Shown in pieces: positions 45,456-57,110 of a stretch of 64,000 bases of DNA. A program made the position numbers and the translations under genes. The notes below the pieces were generated by a model, which saw only the letters and a list, made by a program, of their open reading frames with translations, did not search any database and was not told the DNA's origin. Position 1 is the stretch's first letter. Each line of letters begins with the position of its first letter. The stretch spans positions 385,283,601 through 385,347,600 of the forward strand of contig NC_090319.1 in NCBI RefSeq assembly GCF_040869045.1. The letters run 5' to 3'. Origin of the DNA: Eurosta solidaginis. Lineage: Eukaryota; Arthropoda; Insecta; Diptera; Tephritidae.

Positions 45456-47155
45456 TATACTCAGTTGAGCAGAGCTCACAGAGTATATTAACTTTGATTG
45501 GATAACGGTTGGTTGTACAGGTATAAAGGAATCGAGATAGATATAGACTTCCATATATCAAAAAAGTCATCAGTATCGAAAAAAAAATTTGATTGAGCCA
45601 TGTCCGTCCGTCCGTCTGTCCGCTAACACGATAACTTGAGTAAATTTTGAGATATCTTGATGAAATTTGGTATGTAGGTTCCTGGGCGCTCAACTCAGAT
45701 CGCTATATAAAATGAACGATATCGGACTATAACCACGCCCACTTTTTCGATATCGTCATTGTCAAAGACGGATAAAGCGCTGAAACTTGGTAGGTGGGTT
45801 TAAAAAAAATTTTTTTAAAAGTCAAATTTTAACAAAAAATTTAATATCTTTACTGTATATAAGTAAATTATGTCAACAATCAACTCCAGTGATGATGTGG
45901 TGCAACAAAATACAAAAATAAAAGAAAATTTCAAAATGGGCGTGGCTCCGCCCATTTTCATTTAGTTTGTCTAGAATACTTTTAATGCCGAAGTCGAACA
46001 AAAATTTACCAATCCTTCTGAAATTTGGAAGGGGAATAGATTCTATGACGGTAACTGTTTTCTGTGAAAATGGGCGAAATCGGTTGAAGCCACGCCCAGT
46101 TTTTAAACACAGCCCACCGTCTGTCCTTCCGCTCGGCCGTTAACACGATAACTTGAGCAAAAACCGATATATCTTTACTAAACTTAGTCCACGTACTTAT
46201 CTGAACTCACTTTATCTTGGTATAAAAAATGGCCGAAATCCGACTACAACCACGCCCAGTTTTTCGATATCGAAAATTACGAAAAATGAAAAAAATGCCA
46301 TAATTCTATACCAAATGCGAAAAAAAGGATGAAACATGGTAATTTGACTGGTTTATTGACGCAAAATATAACTTTAGAAAAAACTTTGTAAAATGGGTGT
46401 GACACCTACCATATTAAGTAGAAGAAAATGTAAAAGTTCTGCAGGGCGAAATCAACAGCCCTTGGAATTTTTAGAGGAATACTGTTCGTGGTATTCCATA
46501 TATAAATAAATTAGCAGTACCCGACAGATGATTTTCTGGATCACCCTGGTCCACATTTTGGTCGATATCGCGAAAACGCATCACATAGACATCTAAGGGC
46601 CACTCGCTTTTAAAACCCTCATTAATACATTTAATTTGATACCCATATCGCACAAACACATTATAGAGTCACCCCTGGTCAACCTTTATGGCGATATATG
46701 GAAAAGACGTCCACATATAGAACTAAGGCCCACTCCCTTTTAAAATACTCATTAACACCATTCATTTCATACCCATATCGTACAAACACATTCTAGAGTC
46801 ACCCTTGATCCACCTTTATGGCGATATCGCGAAAACGCCTCCACATATACAACTAAGGCACACACATTTTTAAAATACTCATTAACACCTTTCATTTGAT
46901 ACCTATATCGTACAAACAAATTCTAGAGTCAGCCCTGGTCCACCTTTATGGCGTCCATCCATAGAACTATGGCCTACTCTCTCTTAAAATACTCTTTAAT
47001 GCCTTTCATTTGATACACATGTCATACAACCACAAACCAGGGATTCCCTAGGTGCATTTTCCTACATGGTGATTTTCCCTTATTTTGTCTCCATAGCTCT
47101 CAACTGAGTTTGTAATGTTCGGTTACACCCGAACTTAGCCTTCCTTACTTGTTTT
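45456..47155 (-). repeat. Dispersed repeat family C, copy 2 (inverted, longer)
   Basis: It starts ATACTCAG..CAGAGTATAT, GGTTGGTTGTACAGGTATAA and GTCCGTCCGTCCGTCTGTCC. It ends with TGTAATGTTCGGTTACACCC, GAACTTAGCCTTCCTTACTTG. Inside, 46560-47020 holds three or four units of about 130 bp (ACACATTCTAGAGTCACCC at about 46657, 46787 and 46918). Repeated ACCACGCCCACTTTTTCGAT words are typical of this family. Confidence 0.75.
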
Positions 47156-47765
47156 AGAATGATTTTAAAAAGAACGTCTGTACTTTTCTTCAGAGTGCAG
47201 GCAATAAGTTGATGAAGTCTTATTGCCATCCGATGAGTAGTTTGGCAAAGAAACAAACAAAAAACAAACTATAAAAACAAAACACCAATCAAAAACAAAC
47301 AAACAATAAATGAAACATCAAACAAATTACAAAAAAAAAAAAATCAAAAAATTGTTGCACAAACAAACAATCAAACGAACATACAAACAAAGAAACAAAC
47401 AAACAAACGCGCATGCAATGACTCGAACATGCGAGGAAACAAACACCTGGTCTATTCACGCACCATTATTATTAATTTATCTGCTTGAAAATTATTCCTG
47501 TTCAGTGTGTTTTGCTTTTGCGATAGAATAAAAATTATAAGCAAATAAGCAGATAAATTGATAGGCACGCCTAGGTGAATAAGCCAATTTATTTTTATAA
47601 ACTAGTTTTAATTCGAGCCTTCCACAAATTTTCCTAACATCAGAATATTGTACAAATTACTTATCGGGATTAAGATGGCATGGAGGAACCCTAAGCACTG
47701 CCAGTTGTTTAATGCTATAAAGAACTTTGGTAAAAATATTCGAAATACTGTGTTCGTATAGTCAG
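47156..47765. other. Unassigned stretch with AAAC-rich run
   Basis: 47255-47410 is rich in AAACAAAC/AAACAAACAA words, a degenerate microsatellite. No exon. Confidence 0.5.
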
Positions 47766-47767
47766 TA

Positions 47768-48210
47768 GACTGGGTCGATTTATTAACCGATATCGCGCCA
47801 TCGATTTTTCGATAGGATTTGGGCTCAGGAAAAAAAAAGTTCCACTACGCATACCCAAAAAAATAATTTTCGAGCCTGCGAAAAAAACTGGCGAGAGGGT
47901 AAATTTTTCGAGCAAAACACTCCCAATAACCCAAAAAATATTTTTTTTTTTCAAAAAAGAGTTATCGACAACGTTTTAGCGGACATTTTTGGGTCGGACA
48001 GGGTATACATGAACATTTTACAATCAAAAAAATATTTTTAGTAGGTCATGAAAAAACCCTTAAAAATCAAAGTCGAAAAAAGCCAAAAAAATGAAATTGC
48101 GCAGGCTCGAAAATTATTTTTTTGTGGATTTTTAGTGGAATTTTTTTTCCTGAGCACAAATCTTATCGAAAAATCTATGGCGCGATATCGGTTAATAAAT
48201 CGACCCAGTC
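47768..48210. mobile_element. TA-flanked MITE 1 (GACTGGGTCGATTT ends)
   Basis: 443 bp bounded by TA (47766-47767 and 48211-48212). Inverted arms of about 130 bp start GACTGGGTCGATTTATTAAC and pair with few mismatches to ATAATTTTCGAGCCTGCG. It shares terminus and TA flanks with 50379-51006. Confidence 0.8.
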
Positions 48211-48212
48211 TA

Positions 48213-48988
48213 ATATACATACTTACTTTTACAAATTTTTAGCATTTTTACATATGCGCGTATGTTGCCAAAAATTGTACTAGCGATATTTTGGCAGCCG
48301 CATTCTATTAACATATTTGCATAGAAAATAACTTTGGTACTTAAGTACACATCAGCGCTCCCACCTAAACAGACAATCAAGTAAGAGAATTAGTTTACTT
48401 TACTAAATCTTAATGCAAACAATTTGCTTAATACATATTTATGCACATCCAAATTTTAGCCAACACTGTAAATTAAGGTGCGGTGATGCTGCAGAAGATT
48501 ATGAACATTTAAAGTGGAATAAATAAGACAAGTGGTTAACATTTTAAAACAGTTAATGAAGTACTTAATAGTTGGCAGAACTAAATTATTTATAGCTAAG
48601 GTGTCTGTGACTCTATTTGCGAATTCGATGAAATGTTGACAACTTATTGTAATATTTTGAGCAAATTTTCAATTTCAATTGATTAGTTCAAATAATTTTA
48701 CATTTGTTATTGATATGAGTTATTAACTAAGATATCTACAACATGATTCTGAATCGGCTACATTTTCGGATACTACAGGCCAGATTATGTATGACGCCGT
48801 TACACTTTGCGTCGCAGTCACTCACATTTACAACCCCAACCATATACATAATACCAAAAATTTCATGAGGCCATTCAGGTTTACTGTCACTCACTGAAGT
48901 GAATGAAAGCTCTTTTATAATAGGAATTTTAGTTCACGCGAGAAAAAGTGCTCGAGTCCCTAAAATAAGAACATAAGCTATATTGTTA
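48213..48988. other. Unassigned AT-rich stretch
   Basis: Nothing recognised. Confidence 0.3.
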
Positions 48989-48989
48989 T

Positions 48990-49131
48990 CCAGCTAAATG
49001 GCTGTCCCGTTAGTCGTTGTATGATTCCTCTCTGACATTGATTTTTTTATAGTCTTCTTTGGTGCATATACATATTTCACTGTGGTAAAAGAATAACTAA
49101 ATATATGGCGGGACAGCCGAGCTATTTGGTA
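48990..49131. mobile_element. Short inverted-repeat element with GGCTGTCCCG arms
   Basis: CCAGCTAAATGGCTGTCCCG (48990) pairs imperfectly with CGGGACAGCCGAGCTATTTGG (ending 49131). Confidence 0.5.
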
Positions 49132-49384
49132 TCATCAGATTAAGCGACAATGGCAATTTGAGAATAATTGCCCAATAAGAATCCACGCTAGAACAACTTT
49201 ATGTACTTGCCTCGCCTCCAAAAGCGATATTCTCAAAGTTTACTGTTTTTGTAGCTTAAAGCTATTTTGGACGAAAATTTCAAGCTTACCGAATCACAAT
49301 ATTGTGTTAATCTTAATAAGCTAAAACGGCTTCCTGATTTTTAAAAATTTTCGATATATAAAAACCATTGCATTGTATGGGGGA

Positions 49385-50160
49385 TCCTGAATGTAAGCGT
49401 AAAGTGTAAAGTGTAAGCATAAGCGTAGCCTTTGTAACTGGTATGCTATGGGGGGGAACAAATGCAGAAGTGTGGGTTTTTGGTATGCTGTAAGGGAGAA
49501 GATAATGTAAGCGCAGTGCGTAGTGTAGTTGTTATTGTTGTTGTAGCGATAAGGATACTCCCCGAAGGCCTTGCGGAGTGTTATCGAGTTGATGGACCTT
49601 TGCCGGATGCAGACCCGGTACGTCCCGTACCAAGCCCGACCATCTCGGGAACGATTTGTTATGACCACATGCGTCCTTCAAGGCCATACCGCTCTCCCAC
49701 CCCCTAGATCAATGAGGAGTTTGGGGTCGCCCGAGCCTGGGCTGTTAATGAAACAGGATTCGCCACGGATAGCTGAGGTTGACAATTGGGTTTGGAGAAG
49801 CTATGTATTGCGCTGGCAACCTGGTAGTGTAGTCGTGGTAAGTGGTGTAAGTATGCTGAATGGGGGAGGAGAATGTAAGCGTACTGTGTAGTGTAGACGT
49901 AATGTGTGGGTTGGAATGCTGTATAAGAGAGTAGAAATTATATAAGCGTAATGCCTAGTACGTAATGCCTGTAATATGTATTTTGGCCGTGGTATGTTTG
50001 GGATTGGTCCGCTGTATGGTGGAGTAAAAAATGTAAGCCTGGTGTGTAGTGTAAGCATAGCGTGATGTGGAGGCGTAGTGTGTAGTCTGACGTAGTGTGT
50101 GGGACTCGCTGTATGGGTGAGTAGAAAATGGTAGTGTAGTCACTACACTATAGCATACTG
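49385..50160. repeat. Degenerate tandem array (AATGTAAGCGTAGTGTGTAG words), split by a SINE
   Basis: Diverged units of about 90-110 bp repeat TATGCTGTATGGGG..GAG, AAAATGTAAGCG, TAGTGTGTAGTGTAAG and GTGTGGG. The array is interrupted by the SINE copy at 49530-49823. Confidence 0.65.
49530..49823 (-). repeat. SINE family A copy inside a tandem array
   Basis: Flanked by GTAGTGTAGT at 49520-49529 and 49824-49833. Because the host array itself repeats this word, the duplication is consistent with, but not proof of, retroposition. The (CAA)n tail end lies on the plus-strand left. Confidence 0.8.
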
Positions 50161-50189
50161 TTGGAACAGTGCAAGGCCAAATAAGGAAA

Positions 50190-50279
50190 GGAAATATTTT
50201 AGCGCTGCTTTTCCCGGGCCTTGAAAATAGGACCTTCGGTGTGGTAGGCAAGCGCGCTAACATCACATCACGGCGGCCG
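50190..50279 (-). repeat. SINE family B, head fragment
   Basis: Only the tRNA-like head region (TTCGGTGTGGTAGGC, GCGCGCTAACATCACATCAC) and a short piece of body remain. Confidence 0.65.
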
Positions 50280-50378
50280 TAAATTTACTTACATCAACTT
50301 AAATTGCAGTGATGTCACACATTGTTTTCGAAAAACTCTTCATTTTTATTACAAGAACACCATCTTAATATGTAATTA

Positions 50379-51006
50379 GGCCGGGTCGATTTGTGGGGAG
50401 GCAAAAAAATCGCCCATTGCTCTGTGAAAATCATATTCTAGGGATCAAAATAAGAAACTATGCCGAAGGAACCATACCTCAAAACGAATTCTGATGTCCC
50501 CCCTTTGGGTCGTAGGGCCAAATTTTGAAAAATCCCACTTTGAAATGCCTATGTTTTTTTCTTTTTGGAGTTTATTTTTCTCTTTAGAAATTTATTTAGT
50601 CAGAACATATGTAAATGAAAAAATGAATTTAACTTAGTAATAGAAAAGACATTAAAAAAAATTATTAGATATTAGCGTTTTTACAACCCCCTTTTAAAAC
50701 CAAGGCATCACCGTGATGCATTTGCATGTCGTAAACATAGTTGTGTGGGTTTTTTATTCAACCGTTTTAAAAAATTAAGGTATCACTGTGACACAATTGT
50801 AGATCGTAAAATTGCTCTTGTTATTTTTTAAGCCACCACAAGACACAGCAGGTAGAATTGAAATTGCCCCTACCCAAAAGTTCGACCCAAAGGGGGGGAC
50901 ATCAGAATTCGTTTTAGAGGTATGGTTCCTTCGGCATAGTTTCTTATTTTGATCCCTAGAATACGATTTTCACAGGGCAATGAGCGATTTTTAAATCGAC
51001 CCGCCC
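50379..51006. mobile_element. TA-flanked MITE 2 (GGCCGGGTCGATTT ends)
   Basis: 628 bp bounded by TA (50377-50378 and 51007-51008). Inverted arms of about 130 bp contain GATCAAAATAAGAAACTATG, GCCGAAGGAACCATACC and GAATTCTGATGTCCCCCC. Two internal 'CAAGGCATCACCGTGATGC' / 'AAGGTATCACTGTGACAC' words show a diverged duplication. Confidence 0.8.
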
Positions 51007-51008
51007 TA

Positions 51009-51754
51009 ATGTACATATATATATTTTTAATTTTCAAATTTATAATTTACAAACCTCTATAAACGTTTTATTTTTTATGAGTTCGGGGTCAAATTGTAAG
51101 AGTGGAATCACATATTGTTGATTGTACAATCGCTCAATCTCAATGGTCTACATGTCGTATGCGTAACTTTTTATGAGTGCCTTAAAATTGTTCTGTACGA
51201 AGTCTGTACGAAGTCGAAAATAGCGGTGGAAATTTTGCTGTCGAGTTTCAAGGAGCTTCCCGATGACTCAGTGGCCTGAAATTTTAAACGAAACTTTGGG
51301 CTCTATTGGGTTGTAGTATTTTTCATAAAAGAATTTTCTAAATGGGACAGAAATGGAGATATTTAGAGGTATTAAGTCCAATTAGAATTCCACATAGAAT
51401 CTTACGACCGATTTTCAAGTAACCACTTTTTGAGCTAGAAACATGAAACCTTACACATAGTTCAGGCCACTTTGAGAACGAAAGGAGGAAAAAACGACGA
51501 AAAATTTCTCTTTCATGAAGAACAAGTGGAGTGTAATAAACATACTGTCGATATAATCTTAGCTAAGTCCGGCAATGTGCGCTCCATCTTTATATTTTTG
51601 TGCCTCATAAAAACTTTTACAGTGGCTATGTTAAAACTTGAATGTTAAAGTTCAACCAGATTATGTTTTTGTTTAAAGAGATATTTTTCTTTTCTTCTTG
51701 TCCATTTATATAAAAGAAATATATAAAAATTTTGTTATCTTCTTTTTATTTAAT
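51009..51754. other. Unassigned stretch
   Basis: No exon. It may be a diverged repeat (GCGGTGGAAATTTTGC..GAGTTTCAAGGAGC), but no second copy is in the window. Confidence 0.3.
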
Positions 51755-51756
51755 AC

Positions 51757-52400
51757 TAGCAGGGTACCCTGCATTGCTCGGATGGGGCAGATACTAACCT
51801 AAATAAGAAGGTGTATTTTAACGCATTACTTCCCGTTACTCAAAGTCAAGCAATCAATTAAGATATTATTGGTCTTCTTCAAAATGTATCTCCCAATTTT
51901 TCTCATTCTTACCCTTTATAATTTCCTTAACTCTCCCTCTTCTTTTTTACACCCTCTACCTCTTTCCTTCTTTTTTCTTAGATCCCTAATTCCTCTATCA
52001 TTCTTTGCTTTATTTTTAAAATTTTAGTTTGTCACACACAATTCATACTCAAAATCTCATAACTTAATCAACATATTTTAGATGCACAATTTGTGTCTAT
52101 CATCTCATATAGACAGCTATTTTTACAATGGAATGCTTAAATTTAATAAAAACTTTTAAATCACTCAATGCAATCGCTTTAACTTTTTGTGAATTCAATG
52201 CTATTACCAAATTACATAACAAATTTGTCGCACCATCTAGTGGTTAAAATTCTTAGTTCTGAAATATGAGAAACCTTCGTCTTGATCGAAGGAACCTATA
52301 GCCAAAATTTGGTGATGATTGCAGTGTGGGAAATACGTTTCCATAGGCAACACACACACACAGAATTTCATTTTTATATATTTATAATATGTAATAATAT
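51757..52400 (+). repeat. Dispersed repeat, ACTAGCAGGGTACCC type
   Basis: It begins ACTAGCAGGGTACCCTGCAT, then TGCTCGGATGGGGC, contains a pyrimidine-rich middle (51890-51990) and ends with CAACACACACACACAGAATT, TCATTTTTATATATTTATAA. This start/end combination occurs widely in insect genomes as far as I recall, but only one copy is in the window. Confidence 0.5.
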
Positions 52401-52587
52401 AATAACTGATATACGAGTCACAAAACCACAGATTCAGAACCAACTTGGAATTGGATTAGGACTGTAGATCACTACTGGCATTAGGTTAGGTTAGGTTGAA
52501 CTGGCCGGTCCATGAGGACCTCACATAGACTGATTGAGTCCGTAGTGTTACCAGAAGTTTGTTTAACGCTCAAGCTGAAAAACCCTA

Positions 52588-53442
52588 TCAAAAAACAGGA
52601 CCTATGTTATAAAAAAACTCCGTCTTCTTGGCAAATACTAGAAGCTTCCTAGGACTTAAGCCACTTGCTGCTTCTAGATCTGACAGCTGTATCACTCCTA
52701 ATAGCTGGAGTGTTAGCCTGACAAGTGCAGGGCACGAGCACAGAACGTGCTCGAGCGTTTCCTCCTCCAACCCGCACTTCCTACATCTGCTATCACTGAC
52801 CAAACCTAATTTAAAGGCATGTGACGCCAGAAGGCAGTGTCCAGTCAGAATACCCGTCATGAGTCTACAGTCCTCTCTTTTTAATGATAGAAGCAACTTT
52901 GTTAGTCTAAGGTTGTTAGACCTACACATAATCTTCGACACTTTATAGCCCCGCGCTTGAACCCACGCCTTTCCCGCTTGGTCGATCATATGCACCTCTC
53001 GCCTTCGCTTAATCTCGCCCAGTCTAATTGGGACGTCTACGGAGCAAGCTTCAAGGGATGCGCTCTTTTTAGCTAGTTCGTCCGCTTTTTCATTCCCATC
53101 TATTCCCATATGCCCTGGGACCCAATGTAGATGTATGCTTCTCCCTGTCCCGATTCTCTCCAGAGACTGCTTACACTCTAACACGCATTTAGATGCAGTG
53201 CTATGCGAGATTATTGCCTTAATTGCTGTTTGACTGTCAATATAAAAGTTAACCCGGTTGCAGCTTAAGCTATTCTCTTCCATGGTTTCTACTGCTTTGG
53301 TTACGGCTAATATTTCCGCTTGAAAAACTCTACAGTAATCCGGCAGCCTGCTTATTTCCGGATCAGCACAATACACTGCAGACCCTACTCCTTCCACTAC
53401 TTTGGAACCATCTGTGTACACATGTATCGCCTCGTCCGCCAT
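52588..53442 (-). pseudogene. RNase H and C-terminal finger of the LOA-like element
   Basis: A single open frame of 284 residues with all four RNase H carboxylate positions in view (DGSK, FQAEIL, YIDSQT, NEKADELA), then the C-x2-C..H..C finger. It is intact in itself but severed from the reverse transcriptase by a frameshift near 53450. Confidence 0.85.
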
Positions 53443-53773
53443 TTGCGCACCCTTGCGTCAACCGCCCACCTCTATTGTGGCCTTAAGATCTCCTTCTCAG
53501 GTAGTCTGTTCGTCTTGTGATTGATGACGCTATACCGGCGCTCAAGCTGCCCCGAGGCACTGAGCCTGATTGCTGTTGTTAATGCTTTGTTCTTTGCTAC
53601 CAGGTCTACAGGTGAAATGTACAGAATGGCATACAGTGCAGCCTTCGGGGTTGTTTTCAGGGCTCCCGTAATGGTAAGCATCGATAGTCTGCATACCCCC
53701 TTTAATTTTTTGAGGTAGGTTGCTTTTTGTGTGGCTTTCCACCAAACAAGAACTCCATAGTATAAAATAGGGC

Positions 53774-54646
53774 TTACAATCGCTGTAAAAACCCAATGAG
53801 AAAGAGAAGGCGATAAGCCCCACGTATACCCCAGCATTCTTTTACATGCATAGAATGCCGTTGAGGCCTTCCTGACCCTCTCTCCACGTTGAGCTTCCAT
53901 GACAGCTTACTGTCTAGGATGATTCCTAGATATTTTGTGCAAGGTTTCTCCTGTAAGGTCACCCCTCCTAACTTAGGCCTGGTCCAATTTGGGACCTTGT
54001 ACCTCTTTGTAAACAAGACCATATCCGTCTTCTCCGCATTGACTTTCAACCCGACATTAGATGCCCAGGTATGAATATCCCGAAGCGCCCGATCCATCAA
54101 AGAACTAATCGTTGGAAGGCACTTTCTACTTATGACCATTGCAACGTCATCTGCGTAATCCGTAAGTTTTACGGGTCCCTCATCGAATCGCCTGAGCAGT
54201 TGGTTGATGACCAGCGTCCACAGCAGAGGTGATAGCACCCCTCCCTGCGGCGTGCCCCTGTCCACTGATTTCGTGGCCTCGTACAATCCCCATTGTGATG
54301 TAATCTTTCTGCAATTTAACATGCAGCCGATCCATCTGATTAAGGCAGGATGTACTTTAATGTAATTAAGACCATCCATAATCGCCCATTTTGCAACATT
54401 ATTGAAAGCCCCGGCAATGCCCAAGAAGACTCCTAGAGCATACTCCTTATAATCCAGGGATTTCTCTATGCTTATTACCACCCTATGCAATGAGGTGTCT
54501 ACCGACTTGCCTTTGGTGTACGCATGCTGTGTTGTGGAGAGCAGCATTTCATCCACGTTGGACTTTATGTACACATCTATCAGCCTCTCAAAGGTTTTGA
54601 GCAGAAATGGTGTTAAGTTAATGGGTCTATAGTCTTTGGGATACAC
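53774..54646 (-). pseudogene. Reverse transcriptase of the LOA-like element
   Basis: A 290-residue frame with the RT fingers and palm. The A box reads VFLGIAGAFNNV where the family has D..GAFDN, so the first catalytic aspartate is replaced by glycine (VFLGIAGAF) and the enzyme is expected to be dead even apart from frameshifts. The B box GTPQGGVLSPLLW and C box YADD are intact. Confidence 0.8.
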
Positions 54647-54958
54647 GTGACCGATCTTCCCCGCCTTTGGTAGGAAAGCTACACGAGCAGTTTTCCAAGA
54701 GTGCGGTACGTGATTCAGCCTTATTCACCCATCGAACATTATTTTAAGCCATTCCACGACCGCCATACTTGAAACTTGTAGCATGGCCGGGAATATACCG
54801 TCAGGGCCCGGCGATTTAAACTTAGAAAACTTTTCACTGCCCATTCTATCACCAAGCCCGGCGCTACTAGCTCCGTGATCGAAGTGTGAGTGATGTCTGC
54901 TGGCTCTTCTAAACCGTCTCCCGATGGGAAATGTGCCATTTCCTTTACCATAAACTAC

Positions 54959-55689
54959 TTAAAGAAATGCAGTCTCAAAAGAAAATATTCGTTAGAGTAC
55001 TACGCTAACTCTTTTTAGTAAAAAATAAAAATAACAATTATAACTAAGCACACTCAAAATATCAGAGTTCGTGCACAAATATACATACAAAATTAACATT
55101 TGTGTTTGTAGTTGAGCTTGCAGCATTCGCTTAAAAATAAATAAACTTCATTGCCACTTCAAGGCTAAACTTTCCGCACCATATTCGTACGTGTATGCCC
55201 GTTTATATGTATGTTTGTATGTATGTATTTACATACATGATGAGTGCATGGTATTTGACGCGTGCCACCAATTATCGCCATGTTGTTGTATTTATATTTA
55301 TTTCAACTCTGTTTTGCTGCTGCGGTAAATTGCGGTAATCTTTTTTAATTTTGCACTGCAAGTGCCACAAGTTTAATGGCTATATTTTTGCTAATGTTTT
55401 TTTTTTTTTTTGTTTGTGCTTTTCTTTTGTTATTACCAAGCCAAGACATCAAAACTGGTTATTGCTTTGTTGTATTATTTTTGCACAAAATTTGTGTAGT
55501 TTCGTTTTACTTCATTACATGATTACTCTTATTATTATCATAGTTTTGCGGTTATTTTGTCATTTTTCTTCTCGCACGAATTTTCAGTTATATATATAAA
55601 ACACACAACCATGTAAGGAGGTTTACAGGAGATAACGTGGGGCCTTTGAAGCACTATTAATTCAGTTTTAGTTGCATTGTATTTGGATT
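54959..55689. other. Unassigned AT-rich stretch
   Basis: Short TATG/TACA microsatellite near 55205-55240; no exon. Confidence 0.35.
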
Positions 55690-56022
55690 AAAAATGAAAT
55701 GAATACAAGTCGCGAAAACCTCCGAAGAGATTTAAGGCCGAGCTTCTTTTCCAATTTGCGTCGTACTTCTTTTTGATTTTTCCTACAAATTGGCAGGACG
55801 AGACCTACAACCTACATGTTTTACGCTGACAACGAATGGAATCTGCAAGGCAGATGCATTTTCCTGAGATGCTTTTCATGACAGAAATACACTAGGAGTA
55901 TTTGCCAAATAACTGCCAAGGGGCGACCCCGCTTGGAACAATGTTTTTTCTAATTGAGGGAACTTATTTCTAAATTTTTGGTGTTGCATGGAGCACGCTA
56001 TAACCACACCTAGCCGGCTGTC
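55690..56022 (-). repeat. SINE family B, copy 6
   Basis: GCGAAAACCTCCGAAGAGAT, TTCCAATTTGCGTCGTAC, TTGCCAAATAACTGCCAAGG and GGCGACCCCGCTTGGAAC are visible. The tRNA-like head is shortened (GGAGCACGCTATAACCACACC). Confidence 0.8.
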
Positions 56023-56029
56023 GGATTAT

Positions 56030-57110
56030 GGGATTTTCATGAGGTCTATCATACTACCTAGATTTGGATACGTTACAATGGCTGCCTACCAGCAAGGCCG
56101 TGGTGCCCACACTTAGCCCATATGGCTCCTTGTGATAGTATTGAGTGAGGCAATGTCTTCCCTCTCTAAATATATGTGAAAAATTTACCCAATTTGTACG
56201 TCTAATTCAGCGCAGGGTGCCTTAAATTTCACCGCAACCAAGCTGCGCTGTTTAATGATCCCATGGGTGTTCTGGCTCAAACCGGGCACCTGCAGAGGAA
56301 ATATTCAACACTTTCTCGGTAAATCTAGACATGAGGAAGTGCTTGCACGCGGGAAGAAGAGCAACAGATAGTGCTCCTTCCTTGAAAAGCTTCGGTCGCT
56401 GCTTGTCCGTCAGAGTAAATTGCAACGGACCTCAGATTATTAGAAAGTAGCCATCGGGCAGACTTCTTAATGGCTGCTCGTTCTGCTTGAATGGCGCTGC
56501 ACAGGCACAGTAGCCCAATATTTAAGGCGACCCACAGATCACATTTATTTGGAGCCATCCGCGAAGACTGCTGTGGATTCTCGAATTGGAGATATCATCC
56601 CATTCGTGTCGCCTTTGGATTCGGATAGAAAATTTATTGTCTACAGTACTTTAAGTTCCAAGGTAGGACTGCATTCAGTCTAACTGCAATACAACTTGCC
56701 AGGAGCTTAGTATAGAGGTCTACTGAGAGGAGGTTCAGTATAATTTCTTGAGCCGTTATGTCATGAAATAAGATGGGTCTAACGACCGCAGTGAACAATC
56801 AATGCAAAATGTGTGGAGCTATACCCGCTGGGGAAAGGGGTGACTGCAAAAAGAAGCTCGATGTCATGCACTCCCAGGCACCGGGGTTGAACGCAAGGAT
56901 TTGCAGTTAATTAGCTATCGTGGTAGATGTTAAATTCTCTAAATGTACTCAGACTGGATCCCATAACCGCGTTTTAATCAGGACAACCTCCACTTCGAAA
57001 GAGATCAGGCTGCTAGTACTTGAGCCTTCGGAGCTCGACCTTGATTAAAAACCTCCACCCTTACCTTCCAACTTTGACCCGTTCGTATCTAGTCCACTAG
57101 CACAGAGGTG
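56030..57110 (-). mobile_element. Strongly decayed non-LTR retrotransposon pol remnant
   Basis: On the minus strand 56800-56640 reads HWLFTAVVRPILFHD and ILNLLSVDLYTKLLASC with AVRLNAVLPW (thumb/linker). At 56558-56330 come QAERAAIKKSARWLL and VAIYSDGQAATEAFQ (RNase H). The order matches LOA/R1-type elements, but frames are broken throughout. Confidence 0.65.

Larger units (their letters stand above)
52481..54958 (-). mobile_element. LOA-like non-LTR retrotransposon, 5'-truncated, with CCTAA-repeat tail
   Basis: Minus strand from about 54951 to 52588: the start of the RT (IPADITHTSITELV in one frame); LTPFLLKTFERLIDVYI; HAYTKGKSVDTSLH; the catalytic DYADDVAMV (about 54168-54142); KYLGIILDSKLSWK; then after frameshifts the thumb; and an RNase H domain with VYTDGSKV, FQAEILAV, YIDSQTAIKA and HWVPGHMGIDGNEKADELA. 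It ends with the finger CRKCGLEEETLEHVLCSC and a stop at 52588-52590. The 3' end on the minus strand is CAACCTAACCTAACCTAA. The endonuclease and ORF1 are missing; at least three frameshifts are present. Confidence 0.9.

Noticed and set aside
52481..52497. True telomeric repeat
   Set aside because: Only three units, internal, and located exactly at the 3' end of a retrotransposon.
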